In this document: piece by piece, positions 12,781 through 23,620 of the stretch
Numbering within the stretch: the first letter of the stretch is position 1
Layout: every line of letters begins with the position of its first letter
Source: Platynereis dumerilii
Taxonomy: Eukaryota > Annelida > Polychaeta > Phyllodocida > Nereididae
Direction of reading: 5' to 3'
DNA length: 64,000 nucleotides
Assembly (NCBI GenBank): GCA_026936325.1
Contig: JAPTHN010000011.1
Span: 25,150,501-25,214,500, forward strand
The notes under the pieces: generated by a model
Seen by the model: only the letters and a program-made list of their open reading frames with translations
Told to the model about the DNA's origin: nothing
Databases searched by the model: none
Program-made: the position numbers and the translations under genes

Positions 12781-13221
12781 CTGGGCTATTTTTACACCAC
12801 CAATGATTGTTGAAATAAACATAAAGCACCAAAATTGGTGATTACATAAAAACGTTTATGGCCACACAAAAAATTGACAATAAACATATTTTTATAAGAT
12901 AATTGATTGATGAACTGCAGCTTGAAAACTAGGCACATTTTTGCATCTTGTTTGCACGAAATAAGAAAAGTCGATTTATGAACTGACACTGACAAGGAGA
13001 TTAAAATGTTGAAAATGAAATTTTATTTTGACAAAACTTTCCATCGGTCATGGGAAGGGAAGACTTAATTTTCCGAAGATGTGTCCTTCTTTTTATTATA
13101 CTTGTAATTACACAGTGATGTTTTTAATTTACCTTGTGGTTGCAAAAGTTACATATATATAGAAAATGTCATTAATCTTAAATCCAGAGAATATAAATTT
13201 CCAGACTTTGAATAATATATA
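12781..13221. other. Unannotated AT-rich flank
   Basis: No gene or repeat recognised between the LINE and the nested foldback/hAT complex. Confidence 0.4.
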
Positions 13222-14687
13222 CACCGAGCAGGGTTGGGGCTAATCTAATCTTAATCATGATTAAATGATTAAATTTGATTAGATTAAATAATCTAATTTA
13301 ATCGATTAGATTTTTGAAAACAGTTAAATTTAATCTAATCTAATCACCGCTCCTATTTAATCAACATTTAATCATGATTAAATGTTGATTAAATAATTTA
13401 ATATGATTAAATATTTTAATCTGATTAAATAATCTAATCTGATTAAATATTTTAATCTGATTGAATATTTTAATCTGATTAAAGTAAAAAAAATGTGATT
13501 AAACAATTAAACCAGATTAATACCATAAATCAAGTTCATTTCCAATCAAAATGGGATAAATTTGTCAGAAAAAATGTTTGTCATGTCAGTTTCAAAGTGA
13601 TGGCATGGTATTGGCTGTTGCAGTCTTTAGGGTGGAACTTATTTCTCACATTTGGTTAAAGGGAACCAATAGCAGCATAGCATCTCTTTTAAAATACTGG
13701 AGTATTCCATGAAATATCAGTTATGAAAATATGATAAATTTAGACAATAAAACAATTGTACAAGATACTAGATAATTATTATGTCGCACTTTTATACCAA
13801 AGACATTTATAACTTTATCATCTTCATCAGAGCAGTCTTTGTGGTCTCCTGTTAATCCGTTCCATATGGCCAGCATCAAGTCCACTTTTCATGCTCTCCT
13901 TCTTTGATATGCTCTGAGGAAACTTGGTTTTTCAACACAGCAGGGGTGGAGAGCCACACAGGATGCTCCAATCCTAATATTATGTAACTAGTAAAGCCCA
14001 TTGAAAGCACATGAAGCGATAAGGGAAAAACAGGTGAATCAATATTTTGATGGCATGTTGATAAAAAGTTGTTAGTGAAGTATTTCTATGAGATTAAGAT
14101 GGTATTACATTAGAAATGAGACAGTCAAGAGCATGGTACACTTTGTAAAGTGAGAGTAACCTTTTTGTAAACAGGGAGTTATTTGGTCGTTGGCCAAAGG
14201 AAATAAAACAATGGAAAAGTTAAAATGTTGACAGTGCTGCCATCTGGCATAATATTTTTGGGGCGAAACATTTCTGGGACAGTAGGTCATTTGCATAGTG
14301 GAGGTCTGGTGGAGAGAGAGGGAACTACCTTTGATGTTACAGACAAACTGCATTAAACAGCAAGGGAAATAGCTATTGATGACGTCATCAGAAGAAGAAA
14401 AGGATGAAAGAAGGGCAGGTGAAGGCTGCAGGGGAAGGATAGGCCTGTGGAGGGAGTTATCCATGGACAACGGCCTGTGACCCAGGATGACCTCATTTGC
14501 ATGTCATTAGCATATTTAGTTTGAATGTATATATAGATAACTGTCTTATAGTGAGTATAAACTTCATATTGAAAATGATCAGTTATTCTGCTTTTGCCTG
14601 TCATCTGAACACAAGCACTGAGAGCTAAATACAGTGCATGGATATTTAGAGTACTTTTATACTTATGACTGGAGTCAATTATTTATC

Positions 14688-14828
14688 ATGTCTGTACCAA
14701 AAGCATTCAATGAATTCACGGACTTTCCATCAGAATTAAAAGGATCGTACAAAGTGAAATGCAAACATTGTGGATCTTCAGGGTCTGGATATGGCAAATC
14801 ATCGTCTAACTTGCTTGGATATCTAAAG
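14688..14828 (+). pseudogene. hAT transposase exon: BED-like zinc finger
   Basis: This starts at an ATG and encodes 47 residues beginning MSVPKAFNEFTDFP. A CKHCG pair (C-x2-C) is followed by SSNLLGYLK, which corresponds to the NLLRHLK part of BED fingers. The usual histidine reads tyrosine here, so zinc binding is doubtful. It ends at AAAG followed by GTATGT, a good splice donor. BED domains bind the transposon ends, plausibly the TTTAATC arrays here. The DNA-binding role is known for the family; the specific target is inferred. Confidence 0.7.
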
Positions 14829-15488
14829 GTATGTACAAACTGCTTTTTTCATTTCTCATTTACCTATCCAGAATGCATGCTTTTAAGGAAATCCCATAGT
14901 TACAGGCATTTTCAGTTGTTTATTTCAATTCTATTTGTGCCATTGTAATGATTGTATACAGGTCCAGTGCTGTCAATTTGAATTAATTATGTGTCAAAAG
15001 CAGTTGAAGCACTGCTAATTGCACTTTAACATTCCATATCAAATGTATGACTATATTAATTGTCTTTTGTTCTGGGCGTGCATTTGGATAAATGAAATGC
15101 CCGATTATGTCATAATGACAGCTAAAGTCCAGTTAAGCTGAAATTCAGTTAGAAAGCAAACATATTAGACGTTAGTTCTTACTCAATATGATATAGATCT
15201 ATATAAACGGATATTATTACAAGATTACGGCTTATATAGTACCAGCTTTAATCCACATTTATGGTTTCTTAAATTATATAAGAAAAATTCTCTATTAAGA
15301 ACAGACTTAAATGTAAAATTGTTCAGTCAGAAGGATGTGTATTGAGTATAGTAGGCCTATATTAAGATACATGCCACACTGAAGTAATAATATTACAATT
15401 ACTTTCAAGCACATGCTTCGCTACTTGTGCGTTACTTCATTGTCTGGTTAACAGCCTATTTACAGATATCTCACATGTTAATTTGCAG

Positions 15489-15996
15489 CCACATTGTGTC
15501 CACATTTCAGTTCACTGCAACTATATGATACTTGTTCTGTGTCTAAAGCATCTGCAATAGTCAGCAAGGTGAAACATTCCACTGTGGCCAAAGACATTCT
15601 TGATGGAGAAAAAGAGCTGGAAACAGCCAATGCAACAAGGTGGAACAGCAAGACCAGAATGTTGAGATCCATCCTCAAATGTAATGAGACTAAACTTGCT
15701 CAAGCTGTGGAGAAAGGACCCCATTTGACTGCACATGACCGCCAGGTATTAACAGACTTCTTGGAAATCTTAGAACCGTTTGAAGAAGCAACTGATCTGA
15801 CACAGGGAGACAAAATAATTACTGCAAGTTATGTAATCCCCTGCATTCGTGGACTCCGTCAACACCTTGAGACATACCAGTCAACACACAACAAGAAAAT
15901 GCTCCTCACCTTGAAACAGTCTCTAGAAAAACGACTCAAGACATTTGAAGAAAACATGATTCTGCAGATATACACCACTCTGGATCCAAGATTCAA
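15489..15996 (+). pseudogene. hAT transposase exon: central catalytic-domain region
   Basis: This follows a TTTGCAG acceptor and contains TRWNSKTRMLRSILK, the characteristic hAT TRWNS block. Further on are FLEILEPFEEATDLTQGD and a segment ending LDPRFK, both typical of the hAT RNase H-like fold and its helical insertion. The frame meets TAA at 15998-16000, but a GTAATG donor lies just before it (GT at 15997), so the exon probably ends at 15996. The upstream part of the catalytic domain is not visible between 14829 and 15488. Confidence 0.8.
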
Positions 15997-16003
15997 GTAA
16001 TGC

Positions 16004-16810
16004 CTAGATCACACGAGCGTGGTTAAGTGACGGCGAAGTTGTAGAGGTGCCAGGAAGTCAAGTTTCGCCCAATTTCGGCGTTTCAAGCCATTTTTGGACA
16101 ATTATATAATCAATTAGAGGTTCTAAATCGTCGTTGATGGTTCCTATTACGACGAGGCTCTCGTTTTTTACGCCGAATCGCTCGTAATTACGGACGAGGC
16201 AAGAAGAGACTTGTGTCGGCGAGTTGTCAGGAGCCTCGACGCAGTTCCATTGCTTCAATGTTAAACTAGATTCGCCCAAGGAGTCTCTTTCTTCGCCCTA
16301 GCATGCTGTTGCTTCGCCCTAGCATCCTCTTACTTCATCCTAATCTTCAATTACGCCCAAGCAAATACATTTTACGGTGAAGCAAGTGCCTGTTTCGGCG
16401 TTTAAACAGCCTGTTTGCGTCGGCGAGTTGTTCTCTTTTTTCGCCGAAGTTCCATTGACTCAATGATAAGTAGCCTCGCCCAACCTGCCTCTAACTTCGC
16501 CCAACCTGTCTCTAACTTCGCCCAAGCTGTCTCTAACTTCGCCCAATCATTTTGGGGGTCTTTCCGGTCTTTTGCATCGTGGCTTCTTCCTTCGCAAAGA
16601 TTCAACCGGTTGAATCTTTGGTGAAGCAAGTTCTTGCTTCACCAAACGGTCACTTGATTTCTAGGAACTTTTGGCGAGGCAGTTTAAGAAGCGCCGTAGA
16701 CGAAAATATCGTCGCCGAATTGTTGAATGTAGTTTAATAACCTCCCTCTTTCCTGGAAAAGCAAGAAGCGACGCGACAAGAACGCCCTGTTACGTCTCCG
16801 TGAGAACTAG
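16004..16810. mobile_element. GC-rich inverted-repeat insertion in a hAT intron
   Basis: The ends CTAGATCACACGAGCG and (inverted) CTAGTTCTCACGGAGACG are similar, and the base composition differs sharply from the AT-rich hAT. The sequence repeats TTCGCCC phrases, including a 19-20 bp tandem of the type CTAACTTCGCCCAACCTGTC (16486-16548). Short frames on both strands reflect the tandem. The target duplication is not clear, so the exact ends are tentative. Confidence 0.55.
16595..16643. repeat. Two adjacent palindromes
   Basis: 16595-16620 is a perfect 26-bp palindrome centred on ACCGGT. It is followed directly by an 11-bp-arm hairpin (GGTGAAGCAAG, two-base loop, CTTGCTTCACC) at 16620-16643. 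Both lie in the GC-rich insertion. Confidence 0.85.
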
Positions 16811-17141
16811 CCATAAGTAGTAACTATGGACAAATTTCACTTTTGAAAAATTTAATATAAGCATATTATTTCTTTTGGGCCCATTATGATGAGTCTGGTG
16901 AATGCATGTATTCACAGCATAATGATCATGTTAGTGTACTAATAATGTTATATCAAAATCATATGTAGGTTTGAATTAAATTGTGTCATAAAAGTTTTTA
17001 AAAACTTCAGCTCTTGTGAGAAACCTTAAATTTATAATAAAAAAGTTTGTTCCATGACCCCTATGTAACAAGCCCCCTGATTGGCCAACAACCCACCTGC
17101 ATAATGTGATGTTCACCTGTGTGCGGTGGTGTGTGACAGGC

Positions 17142-17585
17142 AGGTCAATAACAAAAGTGTTATTCACTGATCAGTGAATATAACATTTGTTATTGACCTC
17201 CCTGGAAAAAAATTTCCAAAAAAAAAAAATTTTCCGAAAAAAAAAAAATTTCCGGGAAAAAAATATTTTCCGAAAAAAAAAAAAATTTTGCGGAAAAAAA
17301 AAAATCTCCGAAAAAAAAAATTTTTCCCGAAAAAAAAAAAAATCCGAAAAAAGAAATTTCCACAAAAGAAATTTTTTTCTGAAAAAGAAATTTTTTTTCC
17401 AGAAAAATAAAATTTTCCCCAAAAAAAATTATCATGGAACAAAACAATTGTGGACTTCAGTTTCGGTCAATATCAGGTTTTACGGACCTGACCTAGTGAT
17501 ATTCACCTCGGCCTTCGGCCTCGGTGAATATCACCGGTCAGGTCCGTAAAACCTGATATTGACCTCAACCGAAGTCCATAATTGT
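17142..17585. repeat. Double foldback around an A-rich tandem repeat
   Basis: 17142-17199 is a near-perfect inverted repeat centred on CACTGATCAGTG. 17206-17425 is an A-rich tandem of AAAAAAATTTTTCCG type, about 13-16 bp per unit. 17444-17585 is a second long inverted repeat with arms near 65 bp, centred on GGCCTTCGGCC. The composite lies in a hAT intron and probably records one or two foldback insertions. Lysine- or phenylalanine-rich frames here are artefacts. Confidence 0.8.
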
Positions 17586-17656
17586 ATAATATTAAGCATC
17601 ACAATCACTCTATATTGCCTATAAATACAACTTATTCAACTTTCATTATTTTTCAG

Positions 17657-18122
17657 ATTACATGGATGGATACAGCCTTCAGCCGAAGCGAGCACCACCA
17701 CCATGGTCACGAACTCCCTCAAGTCAAAGGCAGCACAGCATGCTATGGATCACAAGAACAACCAAACGCCAACAGAGCCCCAATCTCCCCCTGCCAAGAA
17801 GAGACGCCTTTTCAGCTTCATGCCCCAGCCCAATGTTCAACAGAATTGTGCTGTGCCCACTGATCAGGAGGTAATAGACTACCTGCACAGTCCTTTACTT
17901 TCAATGAACTCCGATCCCTTATTATTTTGGAAAGGAATCTCCTACAAATATCCCCATCTCGCAAAAGTTGCCAACCACTATTTGTGCATAACAGCCACAT
18001 CAGCCCCTGTTGAGCGAATCTTTAGTGTTGCTGGAAAACTGTTTCGACCGGACAGATGCAACTTGAAGGACAAACGTTTTGAAACGCTCATGTTTGTTAA
18101 GTGCAACCATGTACACAAATAG
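17657..18122 (+). pseudogene. hAT transposase exon: C-terminal dimerisation domain
   Basis: After a TTATTTTTCAG acceptor the frame is open to a TAG at 18120-18122. It has a basic stretch PPAKKRRLFSF, a possible nuclear-localisation signal. The hAT C-terminal domain follows: DPLLFWKG, then YLCITATSAPVERIFSVAG (the conserved A-T-S-x-P-x-E-R-x-F-S block), then LFRPDRCNLKD and MFVKCN. In active hATs this domain mediates dimerisation and completes the catalytic fold. This exon looks well preserved. Confidence 0.85.
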
Positions 18123-19604
18123 GTGGAATAAGGTGGACTGTGGAATTGAACTTTCGTAGTGATTCAATTTTATGAAATTTTGACATTATTTCATGCAGAG
18201 ATGACAATGAACTGTCCTACATTCATGTAAAACTGCTTTGCTATTTGGAAGCTGAAATTATATATGGAGCTTGTAATTTCTCAATTTTAACAATAAAGTT
18301 TGACTGTCTAACGAAAACATGTTCATATTAATCAAATTTAATCAAATTAAATATTCCATTTAATCTGATTTAATTGATTACAATTGAAAATTAATTGTAA
18401 TCAAATCTAATCTAATCAGACAAGGTCACCATTTAATCTAATCTAATCGATTTAAAAAAAAATTTAATCGCCCCAACCCTGACACCGAGTGCCAAGTTAT
18501 TAGGCAACGATGATTTTTTGCCATATCTCCGAAAGTATTTCAAATATTTTTATTTCCTTCACCCATGACAGTGGGTTTGGGTAGAACATAATTCTGGGCA
18601 AATTTTGTCCCATTCTGTTTATTCAGTCCCATTCCATTCATTCAGTCCGAAGTTAAGTCATATATTAAAGGTTTGGGGTGTGCCAAGTTATTAGGTACAT
18701 TTGTATGTTGCATTAAAACGTACACAAAAGACTTCGTAATCTCAATTGAAAATGACCTGGATATATTCCAAATATTAATTTCCATAAAGTTATGCCATAT
18801 TCAGAATATTTCATGCATTCAGTTGGAAGCGATGCATTTTATTTTGTGTCATTGTAATACCATTGAATTTACCTGAATTTTAACAAACAAAGCCTCTCTT
18901 GGACAAAAATTAAGTCATGTCACCAAATAAAGTGTTTGGTAGGTTACTTTGTGCTATTAACATCGTGCTGCAGGGGTTTCAGCCTGATTGTATCTCTTTA
19001 TACAAGTCAACAGCAAATCAAAAACATTTTGATTTATCACATCCTATTTGCAATATTATTCAAATGGGAGTTCAGAATGAGACATTTAACAAGTTTTTGA
19101 GTTGCTTTGTATTCAAGTACAAAGGCCAGAATTGGCTGAAATTGGCACAGGACAAAGTCAGTGGCATCAGATAAGATTCAGATGAGTGTTTTTACTAAAA
19201 TGATTTATTTCCAATTCAGGAGAGACTTTATTTGTGGAATTTTAGCCAAATCCAATGGCACAGAATAAAGTAGATTGCTTCAAACTGAAGCCGTAAAAGC
19301 TTCCGAATATGGAATAACTTTATGAAATTTAATATTAGGAATATATCCAGGCCATTATCATCCTTGATTTCAAATTGTTTTTCTATATTTGAATGCAACA
19401 TGCCACTATACCTAATAACTTGGCACACCCAAAACCTCTAATAAATGCCATAACTTCTGACTACATGAATGGAATGGGGCAAAGTCCTCACAGAATAATC
19501 TTCTACCCTCACCCACTCTTGTGGGAGAAGGAGATTAAAATATTCAAAACACTTTTGGAGATAGGGCAAAAAACCATTGCTGCCTAATAACTTGGCACTC
19601 GGTG

Positions 19605-20310
19605 TATATCAATTCAACGGAAAGGACATTATTTTACAAATATTGACTGATTTCGAGGGCATTAGTCAAATCTATTTCCCTCGAGGGTGTGTAAGTGAAA
19701 ACTATTTCATGAGGCCGTATATTTTCTATAACAGTTATACATGGGATCTTGCATTTTTGGGGGGTCCGGAGTCACCCTCATCATAGTTTCTGCCTGTTTT
19801 TCTACACTTCAAATTATTAAAGTGTATACTTTTCATGAATTTTTGACTTTGTTAACACCCAATAAGACTTTATTTCCCGCTTTTAACATGAAAGATATAT
19901 ATTATGGTCTTACAATGAGCATTTAACGTACAGTCCCTAAAAGAAAACTCAACTCTGTTATGTTTACGATTTTGCCACTGTACACCATCGAGTTGTATGA
20001 GTCATCAAAAACATTTCCACCAGAAGGAGCAGACAGGTCTGCTGGGCAGAATTCATGTCAAAGTAAGTTGACAAAAAATCCAATATTCATTGTAGAATCA
20101 ATTATGACATTGATATTCGATCAGTACCTTTACAAGATATCAACTCTGTTACGGTATTATTGAAGTGAAGGAAAGTTAAAGGAATTTCACAATTTCATCA
20201 ATGTCTGTCAATCCATTTTCTGAGCCAATTAACCTAGCCTAGGGTGAGTGATATATGGTGCGATTACCTTATATAATGGGTGTTTTTATTGCATTACACT
20301 CAACCCTGTT
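19605..20310. other. Unannotated stretch, possible diverged element
   Basis: The phrase CAACTCTGTTA and variants (AACTCTGTTACGGT, AACCCTGTTACGATT) recur near 19949, 20138 and 20302. This recalls the reiterated words of the other inverted-repeat elements, but I found no clear termini. Confidence 0.35.
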
Positions 20311-20318
20311 ACGATTAG

Positions 20319-20508
20319 CAGTGGCGTAACTGGGGTGTCTCGAGTGGGGGGGGCACCTGGGGGGGCACGTGATTCTCTTGGGGGGCACCCACAATACTAA
20401 TTGTATATTTTAGCCAGAGTTGGAAAGTTCATATGGGGGGCACCTGGGGGGCACAGGTCCAATATGGGGGGGGGCACGTGCCCCCCTTGCCCCCCCATAG
20501 GGACGCCG
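20319..20508. mobile_element. Short hAT-like MITE with 8-bp target duplication
   Basis: It starts CAGTGGCGTAACT and is flanked by ACGATTAG on both sides (20311-20318 and 20509-20516). The interior is G-rich runs with GGGGGGCACCTGGGGGGCAC phrases. An inverted, truncated relative lies at 40800-40887. The 8-bp duplication and CAG start suggest hAT; the right terminus matches poorly. Confidence 0.75.
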
Positions 20509-20685
20509 ACGATTAGCACATCTGGTCACAGGGTTGAAACAAATCATTCATGCATTTTTAAGCCAGTGACATCATATTACCAAGTTGAATGTTCATGTTG
20601 AAACTGTTTGAGCCGCTATTTCGCAAAGAGCTCTCAAGTCCAGCAATGCAGATATCCACCCTCTGGTGATAAATGTCTTTAGCTA

Positions 20686-21177
20686 CAGTGCCGCCTGTAA
20701 GTAAGTGAAACGCATGATATTGTGCCATTGCATCAATGTTAAACATCCTTAACCAAAATGCTTCTGGAAGGATGAGTTCTCATCCGATGAGAGGAAAACA
20801 TTTTGGGTCATATTAAAAGGCCGATATGTGAGGCATGTGGGATAAACAATAGCATCCAATTTTCTTTGCTATAGTTGGAGTTAGGTATGGGTCAAAGTCT
20901 TTTGTAAGTAAGTGAAACGCAGGCCCAATGTTAAAACATAGGGAAGGGTGGTTCACTTACTTATCAAAGACTTTGACCCATACCTAACTCCGACTACAGC
21001 GAAGAAAATGGGCTGCTATTTTTATCCCACTTGCCTCACACATCGACCTTTATGACCCACTTTGTTTCCCTTTCATCTGATGAGAATTCATGCCTCCACA
21101 AGCAGTTTGGCTGAGGATGTTTAGCATTGATGCAATGGCACAATGTCATGTGTTTCACTTACTTACAGGCGGCACTG
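20686..21177. mobile_element. Near-palindromic TA-target foldback MITE
   Basis: The ends CAGTGCCGCCTGTAAGTAAG and, inverted, CTTACTTACAGGCGGCACTG are flanked by TA (20684-20685 and 21178-21179). Pairing continues almost to the centre (about 20920-20950), so nearly the whole 492 bp folds into one hairpin. No coding sequence is present. Confidence 0.9.
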
Positions 21178-21485
21178 TATTTCAAGCAACCACATTCAAT
21201 CAAAATTATAACAAATTCAATATTGTTTTGTTTAAAAAATAACGATGGTTACAGTCAATACAGTGTCTTGGCTATTTGCCCTGAAAATTTGTGACATCAC
21301 CTTAAAGCCTGTACCTAGTTTGCATCCTTTTATCCACAAGGAAGGGAAAGCATCAGAAATACAACATTTTAATTTAAGCCCTGAGGAGTGTGTTTTTCAC
21401 CTGTACTGGGGTCTTCCTGCCTCGCGCTACATCATTTTTATGCTATTTAAGTCACACATATCACCATGTTACTATTGTTAGTTGT

Positions 21486-21710
21486 CAGGGTTGGGGCTAA
21501 TCTAATCTTAATCTTGATAAATGATTAAATTAGATTACATTAATTAACCTAATCTAATCGATTAACATTTTCAAAGCCATTTAATTTAATCTAATCTAAT
21601 CACATTTTCCATATAATCAGCATTTAATCATGATTAAATGTTGATTAAATGATTTAATCAGGTTAAACCATTTAATCAGATTAAAAAATTAATCCAATTG
21701 AAAATCAACT
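21486..21710 (+). mobile_element. Detached left end of the 13229 hAT family
   Basis: It begins with the same CAGGGTTGGGGCTAATC terminus and continues with the same TTTAATC/GATTAAAT array as 13229-13500, then stops. No matching right end was found nearby. It is a solo or truncated copy. Confidence 0.85.
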
Positions 21711-21735
21711 TTAACTGTAAGACTGTGACCAATCA

Positions 21736-22094
21736 CAGCCAAACACTTTGATATAGAATTAGAGTGGACTGTGGCACTGTGAAAATGGCACTTCGTGACT
21801 CATGATAGCTGATGAAGTCATCTTCTCTACTTTCAACATGGGAAACATAAAGGCTGTTTGATTAGTCAGATCAAGAGAAAGCCATTTGACTTCTCATAAC
21901 GGATTTTAGAGTTAAAATAGGAAGCATAATCCTTTTGTTTGGCTGTTACCAACAAGTGGGATAAGTTTCCTTCAATCAAATTAACATTGAAAGCATTGGG
22001 TTTGATCATGACAAATCCTCAGCATGATGACACACGAAGTGCCATTGTCACAGTGCCACAGTCCACTCTAATTCTATATCAAAGTGTTTGGCTG
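21736..22094 (+). mobile_element. MITE with CAGCCAAACACTTTG ends, copy 1
   Basis: The ends CAGCCAAACACTTTGATATA and its inverse bound a 359-bp non-coding element, with TA on the right and CA (a probable mutated TA) on the left. Terminal pairing extends about 60 bp. A second copy, inverted internally, lies at 60011-60372. Confidence 0.9.
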
Positions 22095-22495
22095 TAATGG
22101 ATGTTTCATCAGTTAGCAAAGTAATAATATGAAATGAAATGTTGTGTGGAAAATACAAAAATAACCAATTAGTGTGGAGTATATGGAATTCAAACTCTGG
22201 AGGCATTGTTTAGCAAATCATTCACAGATGCAAGTGTGCCTTTGCCTAATTGATAATTAGTAGGCCTATGATTGCTATCTAATCAGTTCCATGATTATGT
22301 AAGATCATTGCCCTTATCTCACGTAACTAGATGGAACATGCAGAGACAATAGCCTACTTGAGCACAATGGTTGTTATTGTTGACCCAAATATAAGAATGG
22401 CTTGCATTACAATCAAATGATATTTTCACAGAAACACTTGATGGGCTTGCTCTGATGATTCCAGGAAGGTCCATCAGGCTGAGGCAATGACCTGG
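22095..22495. other. Unannotated stretch
   Basis: No gene or repeat structure recognised. Confidence 0.4.
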
Positions 22496-22504
22496 AGTGA
22501 CAAA

Positions 22505-22580
22505 ACCACCTGAAGTGTGTGTGTGTGTGTTTGTTCTTTACGTCTCATCAGCACCTTGTTGGGCGATTTAGAGACATAAA
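22505..22580 (-). mobile_element. SINE/LINE 3'-end fragment
   Basis: A (GT)n stretch is followed by TTTACGTCTCATCAGCACC and a GGGCGATTTAGAGAC phrase. The same block occurs at 52276-52345 after a (GAGT)n tail. On the minus strand it reads GG(G/A)CGTAAA...(CTCA)n, a tail style known from invertebrate SINEs. Confidence 0.6.
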
Positions 22581-22827
22581 CCACCTGAAGTAAACCGAGA
22601 CATAAAATATTTGGGGCGACGCATGAGCCCTTCGTCATATATGCTTAGTGATACATTTGGCGTGAAGTGCCTCTGCCTTATTGAACACAAACTCGTCAAC
22701 AGAAGGCCAGGGACAGCTGGGCAACAACAGGCTGTTGAAATACATCAGCAGAACGGAGCATATAGTGGTCGCAATAAAATGCGGACAGGATGTAATTTGC
22801 TGGACAGCCGGATGTGGGATTGAATAA

Positions 22828-23620
22828 ATGAGTAAAATACAAATAGGCCTTGATAATAAACTAAATTTCAGTCATCATGTATCAACAATATGTAAGAAGG
22901 CAGCGAGACAAATCAATGTGCTGTCTCGTTTAAGTAAAAACCTAAACTATCAATGTAAACTAAAAATTTATGACTCTTTCATAATGTCAAATTTTGTTTA
23001 TTGCTCTGGGTATACATAAAAAATGACAAGAAAATTGAAAAGTTGAATAAAAGGGCACTTAGACTCGTTTGCAATGACCACACTTCTAATTATAATGAAC
23101 TGCTAAAAATGACTGATAAGCAAATGCTCCATGTTCATAGGAAATTCTATTTAGTAGAACATGTCTACAAAATCCTCAATGATTTAGCACTGCCCGTCGA
23201 ACCAAATTTCTTTGAAAGACAAAATGCCCCGTATTCCTTTCGTAATGATTTCAAATTAGTATTGCCAAAGTTCAATTCTATTACATATGGACTCAAGTCA
23301 ATGGCTTATCAGGGTGCTGTTTTATGGAATGATATCCCTTGTCCAGTGAAACATAGTGAATCGTTTCAATTGTTTAAAAAATCTATCCGTGCAATATCAA
23401 ACTTTAGAGAATGCCAATGTGGATCTTGTATTATATGTCTGAAAGACAATTTGTAAGATTAATGAAGCTAACCGTGAGATTTATTGTCAACATCATATAT
23501 TTCACCTGTACATAATCATCAATTGTAGTTTGTTTCATTGTCGGCTAAAAGCTCTCGCAGCTTGTGTTTTTTGTTGCATGTTATCACAACCGACTTTAAA
23601 TAAAATTTTACTTACTTACT
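22828..23620 (+). mobile_element. LINE 3' fragment with one frameshift
   Basis: Two overlapping frames (22828-23019 and 23001-23456) give the C-terminal region of a CR1/Jockey-like ORF2. The first contains GLDNKLNFSHHVSTICKKAA and SFIMSNFVYC. The second contains IEKLNKRALRLVCND and YGLKSMAYQGAVLWNDIP. A single frameshift near 23010-23019 separates them. A 3' UTR follows, ending in AATAAAATTTTACTTACTTACTT, a tandem (ACTT)n tail. The RT core and endonuclease are absent. Confidence 0.85.

Larger units (their letters stand above)
13229..18481 (+). mobile_element. hAT transposon, both ends and 8-bp target duplication present
   Basis: The termini CAGGGTTGGGGC and GCCCCAACCCTG are flanked by identical 8-mers ACACCGAG (13221-13228 and 18482-18489). 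Both subterminal regions (13240-13520 and 18325-18470) are dense arrays of TTTAATC/GATTAAAT. Plus-strand exons of a hAT transposase lie inside (14688-14828, 15489-15996, 17657-18122), with other repeats in the introns. The middle of the transposase is not visible, so it is probably inactive although its ends look intact. A detached copy of the left end lies at 21486. Confidence 0.95.
13222..19604. mobile_element. TA-target foldback element, split by a hAT insertion
   Basis: The left end (TA then CACCGAG at 13222-13228) continues at 18490 after the hAT. The right end is ...CTCGGTG followed by TA at 19605-19606. Without the hAT and its duplication the element is about 1.12 kb. The arms, about 400 bp each (18482-18905 and 19215-19604), are inverted copies. 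Each arm holds GTGCCAAGTTATTAGG twice, at its tip and about 200 bp inside, recalling the paired binding sites of IR/DR-type Tc1 elements. TA flanks suggest the Tc1/mariner superfamily. No transposase frame remains. Confidence 0.85.

Noticed and set aside
17164-17549. Lysine- or phenylalanine-rich frames
   Set aside because: They cover an A-rich tandem repeat and foldback inside a hAT intron, on both strands.
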